Part shown: positions 62,677-64,000 of the stretch, piece by piece
Position numbering within the stretch: position 1 is the first letter of the stretch
Layout: each line of letters begins with the position of its first letter
Source: Bacteroidota bacterium
GTDB taxonomy: Bacteria; Bacteroidota; Ignavibacteria; Tepidaquicellales; Tepidaquicellaceae
NCBI GenBank assembly: GCA_018266845.1
Contig: JAFDZO010000012.1
Span: 124,001 to 188,000, forward strand
Length of the DNA: 64,000 bases
Reading direction: 5' to 3'
Notes under the pieces: generated by a model
What the model saw: only the letters and a program-made list of their open reading frames with translations
Database searches by the model: none
What the model was told of the DNA's origin: nothing
Program-made: the position numbers and the translations under genes

Positions 62677-63492
62677 CTATGGCTTAACGGCTTTAATGGA
62701 AAACAACATCGGCAGCTTATCGCCGAACTTACTCATTCTCCAGTATCCGTCTTCACTTTGATACATACCGGGAAAAATGTTGTAAGGTGAAAAAGGAAAT
62801 TCGTGAATGTATTCTACGCGTAATCCTGATGCCGTAAGGGAGTTAAAAATTTCGGATAAGCTGTGATTCCATCCGAATTCATTTATCTCTTGCAGTTTTA
62901 AATTCCGGTCTGCATAGGTTGAACTCGAAATAATTTTTATAGGTTCTTCCGTATTAAAATATGGGTATTCGATTTTTTCAAAACTGTCATCAAACATCCA
63001 AACCATAGGGTGAAACTCGACATAATAAAAGAAACCTCCGGGCTTTAAAAAATGGCTGATTATTTCCGCCCAGCTATCTAAATCAGGCAGCCAGCCTGTT
63101 ACTCCATATGAACAAAAGACAATATCGTACTTTTTATCGAGATGATTTTTTAAATCATAAACATTGCAATTTACAAATTCGGCATCTGTTCCGCACTTAT
63201 TATTAATTTCTATTGCATTTTTAATAGCTTCTTCGGAAAAATCTACTCCCGTCGCTTTTGCGCCAAGACGGGCGAATGAAATTGTATCCTGCCCGAAGTG
63301 GCATTGCAAGTGAAGAAGAGATTTACCGTTTACATCGCCTAACTCGTCAAGCTCGATTTTATTAAGAGAGTTTTTCCCGGTGATAAAACCATCATTATCA
63401 TAGAAAGCAGATTTTACGTGAACACCTGTTCTCTCGTTCCACAGTTTCTTATTGCTTTCAAAATATGTTTGGTTTTTTCCTGTCAGTTTCAT
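62677..63492 (-). CDS. Class I SAM-dependent methyltransferase
   Basis: The 271-residue cytosolic protein has the class I SAM motif set: LLHLQCHFGQDTISFARLGAKATGVDFS (motif I, with an acidic Asp-Phe-Ser), a CNVYDLK motif II, and DIVFCSYGVTGWLPDLDSWAEII as motif III/IV. The C-terminal half includes GFFYYVEFHPMVWMFD and a region unlike common families. It is of the methyltransferase_11-like group, with unknown substrate. Its start codon immediately follows the stop of the partial upstream gene, so the two are in one operon. Confidence 0.88.
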   Translation of the reverse strand: MKLTGKNQTYFESNKKLWNERTGVHVKSAFYDNDGFITGKNSLNKIELDELGDVNGKSLLHLQCHFGQDTISFARLGAKATGVDFSEEAIKNAIEINNKCGTDAEFVNCNVYDLKNHLDKKYDIVFCSYGVTGWLPDLDSWAEIISHFLKPGGFFYYVEFHPMVWMFDDSFEKIEYPYFNTEEPIKIISSSTYADRNLKLQEINEFGWNHSLSEIFNSLTASGLRVEYIHEFPFSPYNIFPGMYQSEDGYWRMSKFGDKLPMLFSIKAVKP

Positions 63493-64000
63493 TTATCTTT
63501 TCGTAAATAATTTTGTAGTGCTGAATATATTTTTAAAATATTTTTCCCGCCAGTTCGGCATGTATTTGTCCAAAATCAAACCTTCAATCGCCCCAAAAGA
63601 ATAGACACAATCTCGTTGGTTTTCGTAAAGTGTAACTTTATTAATTTCCTCGTCGAGGCGTTTTAATCTTTTTGTGTAATTATCTGCAATGGGTTCATAA
63701 TCATTTAAAGATTTAAAATCGCCTGAAAGCATATAATCGTTTTTTACTAGATATGCTAAGATGTCATACTCAGTGCAGCGGGCAATACCTTCCTGCCACA
63801 GTTGAAACTCAAGATACTTAGAATCTTTTTCACTTACAATTTTTTCGAAATCCTTTTTTGACTTTAAGTATTCTGCCGTTTTCTTTTTAAATGATTTTGT
63901 GTTAATGTTTTGATAAGCTGATACAAGTTTTGTTTTTAATTCATTAAATGCTTTGTTTACAACTGTATCTTCATAGGGGAATTTATAGTTTAATATCCAC
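63493..64000 (-). CDS. Hypothetical protein, N-terminus beyond the window
   Basis: The reading frame runs open from the right edge of the window to the stop at 63493-63495. About 168 residues are visible, and the ATG at 63732 is internal. The visible part is helical and rich in Lys, Glu and Tyr. One segment, LEFQLWQEGIARCTEYDILAYL, contains an E-G-I-A-R-x-T-E pattern that resembles the third-ligand helix of gluzincin peptidases, so this could be the C-terminal part of a metallopeptidase-like protein. The HExxH motif would lie outside the window, so this cannot be tested here. Confidence 0.6.
   Translation of the reverse strand, partial: WILNYKFPYEDTVVNKAFNELKTKLVSAYQNINTKSFKKKTAEYLKSKKDFEKIVSEKDSKYLEFQLWQEGIARCTEYDILAYLVKNDYMLSGDFKSLNDYEPIADNYTKRLKRLDEEINKVTLYENQRDCVYSFGAIEGLILDKYMPNWREKYFKNIFSTTKLFTKR

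Overview
The window is AT-rich bacterial chromosome, most likely from the Ignavibacteria or a close relative in the FCB group (Bacteroidetes/Chlorobi side). The main evidence is four secreted proteins (ending at 31441, 34097, 34399 and 60373) that end in a type IX secretion (T9SS) sorting domain with the motif N-(F/Y)-PNPFNP-x-T and a C-terminal (K/R)KM-x-L-x-K. Other support comes from a SusC-style carboxypeptidase-regulatory/TonB receptor, many genes without a clear Shine-Dalgarno, and a Bacteroidetes-type promoter (TTG-N20-TAnnTTTG) in front of the only RNA gene seen. No phage, transposase, integrase or CRISPR array was recognised.

Layout. 1-2.4 kb: the tail of an unknown gene, a small membrane protein, a repeat-rich gap and a secreted rhodanese. 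2.5 kb: an odd class II tRNA-like gene with promoter and terminator. 2.7-10.8 kb (minus): pyruvate phosphate dikinase, M61 peptidase, PTS EIIA, a nucleotidyltransferase/phosphomannomutase-like fusion and LemA. 11-15.8 kb: a flavin reductase, then a very AT-rich 1241-residue TPR protein with putative GreAB-C-like and PIN-like C-terminal domains. 16-22.3 kb (plus): a cluster of peptide-bond-type ligases (ATP-grasp, GCS2, a divergent ATP-grasp) with an M29-type aminopeptidase and two lipoproteins. 22.3-25.2 kb: a decayed 3' copy of an ABC permease gene, a small secreted protein, and the intact ABC-2 permease/ATPase pair. 25.3-28.5 kb (minus): an unknown membrane protein, Dps, a MoxR-like AAA+ ATPase and a CBS protein.

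29-39 kb holds three large secreted Asp-box proteins with T9SS tails and a related lipoprotein. 39.5-43 kb: alanine dehydrogenase, then a pair of small membrane proteins with a winged-helix regulator and pterin carbinolamine dehydratase. 43.2-46.2 kb: a TonB-dependent receptor with a TPR partner. 46.3-48.6 kb: a three-copy tandem hairpin repeat, an AlkD-like HEAT protein and a chromate transporter that appears to start at CTG. 48.7-56.3 kb: a guanine deaminase-like enzyme, a thioredoxin/TPR protein, a GT-C-like membrane protein, and an MltG-permease-UbiX operon. 56.3-64 kb (minus): an outer-membrane peptidase/propeller/barrel fusion, two VOC proteins, a T9SS multicopper oxidase with a heavy-metal-binding lipoprotein, a methyltransferase and a partial unknown gene running off the window.

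The gaps are unusually rich in small palindromes. One family (about a dozen copies) has variable stems around a constant TCC/GGA apex, a second is built on CCTGACAGG, and a 53-bp element occurs twice. The best candidates for undescribed biology are the TPR/PIN protein, the ligase cluster, the tRNA-like gene and the 46.3-kb tandem hairpin array. All functional statements rest on reading motifs by eye; no database search was possible.
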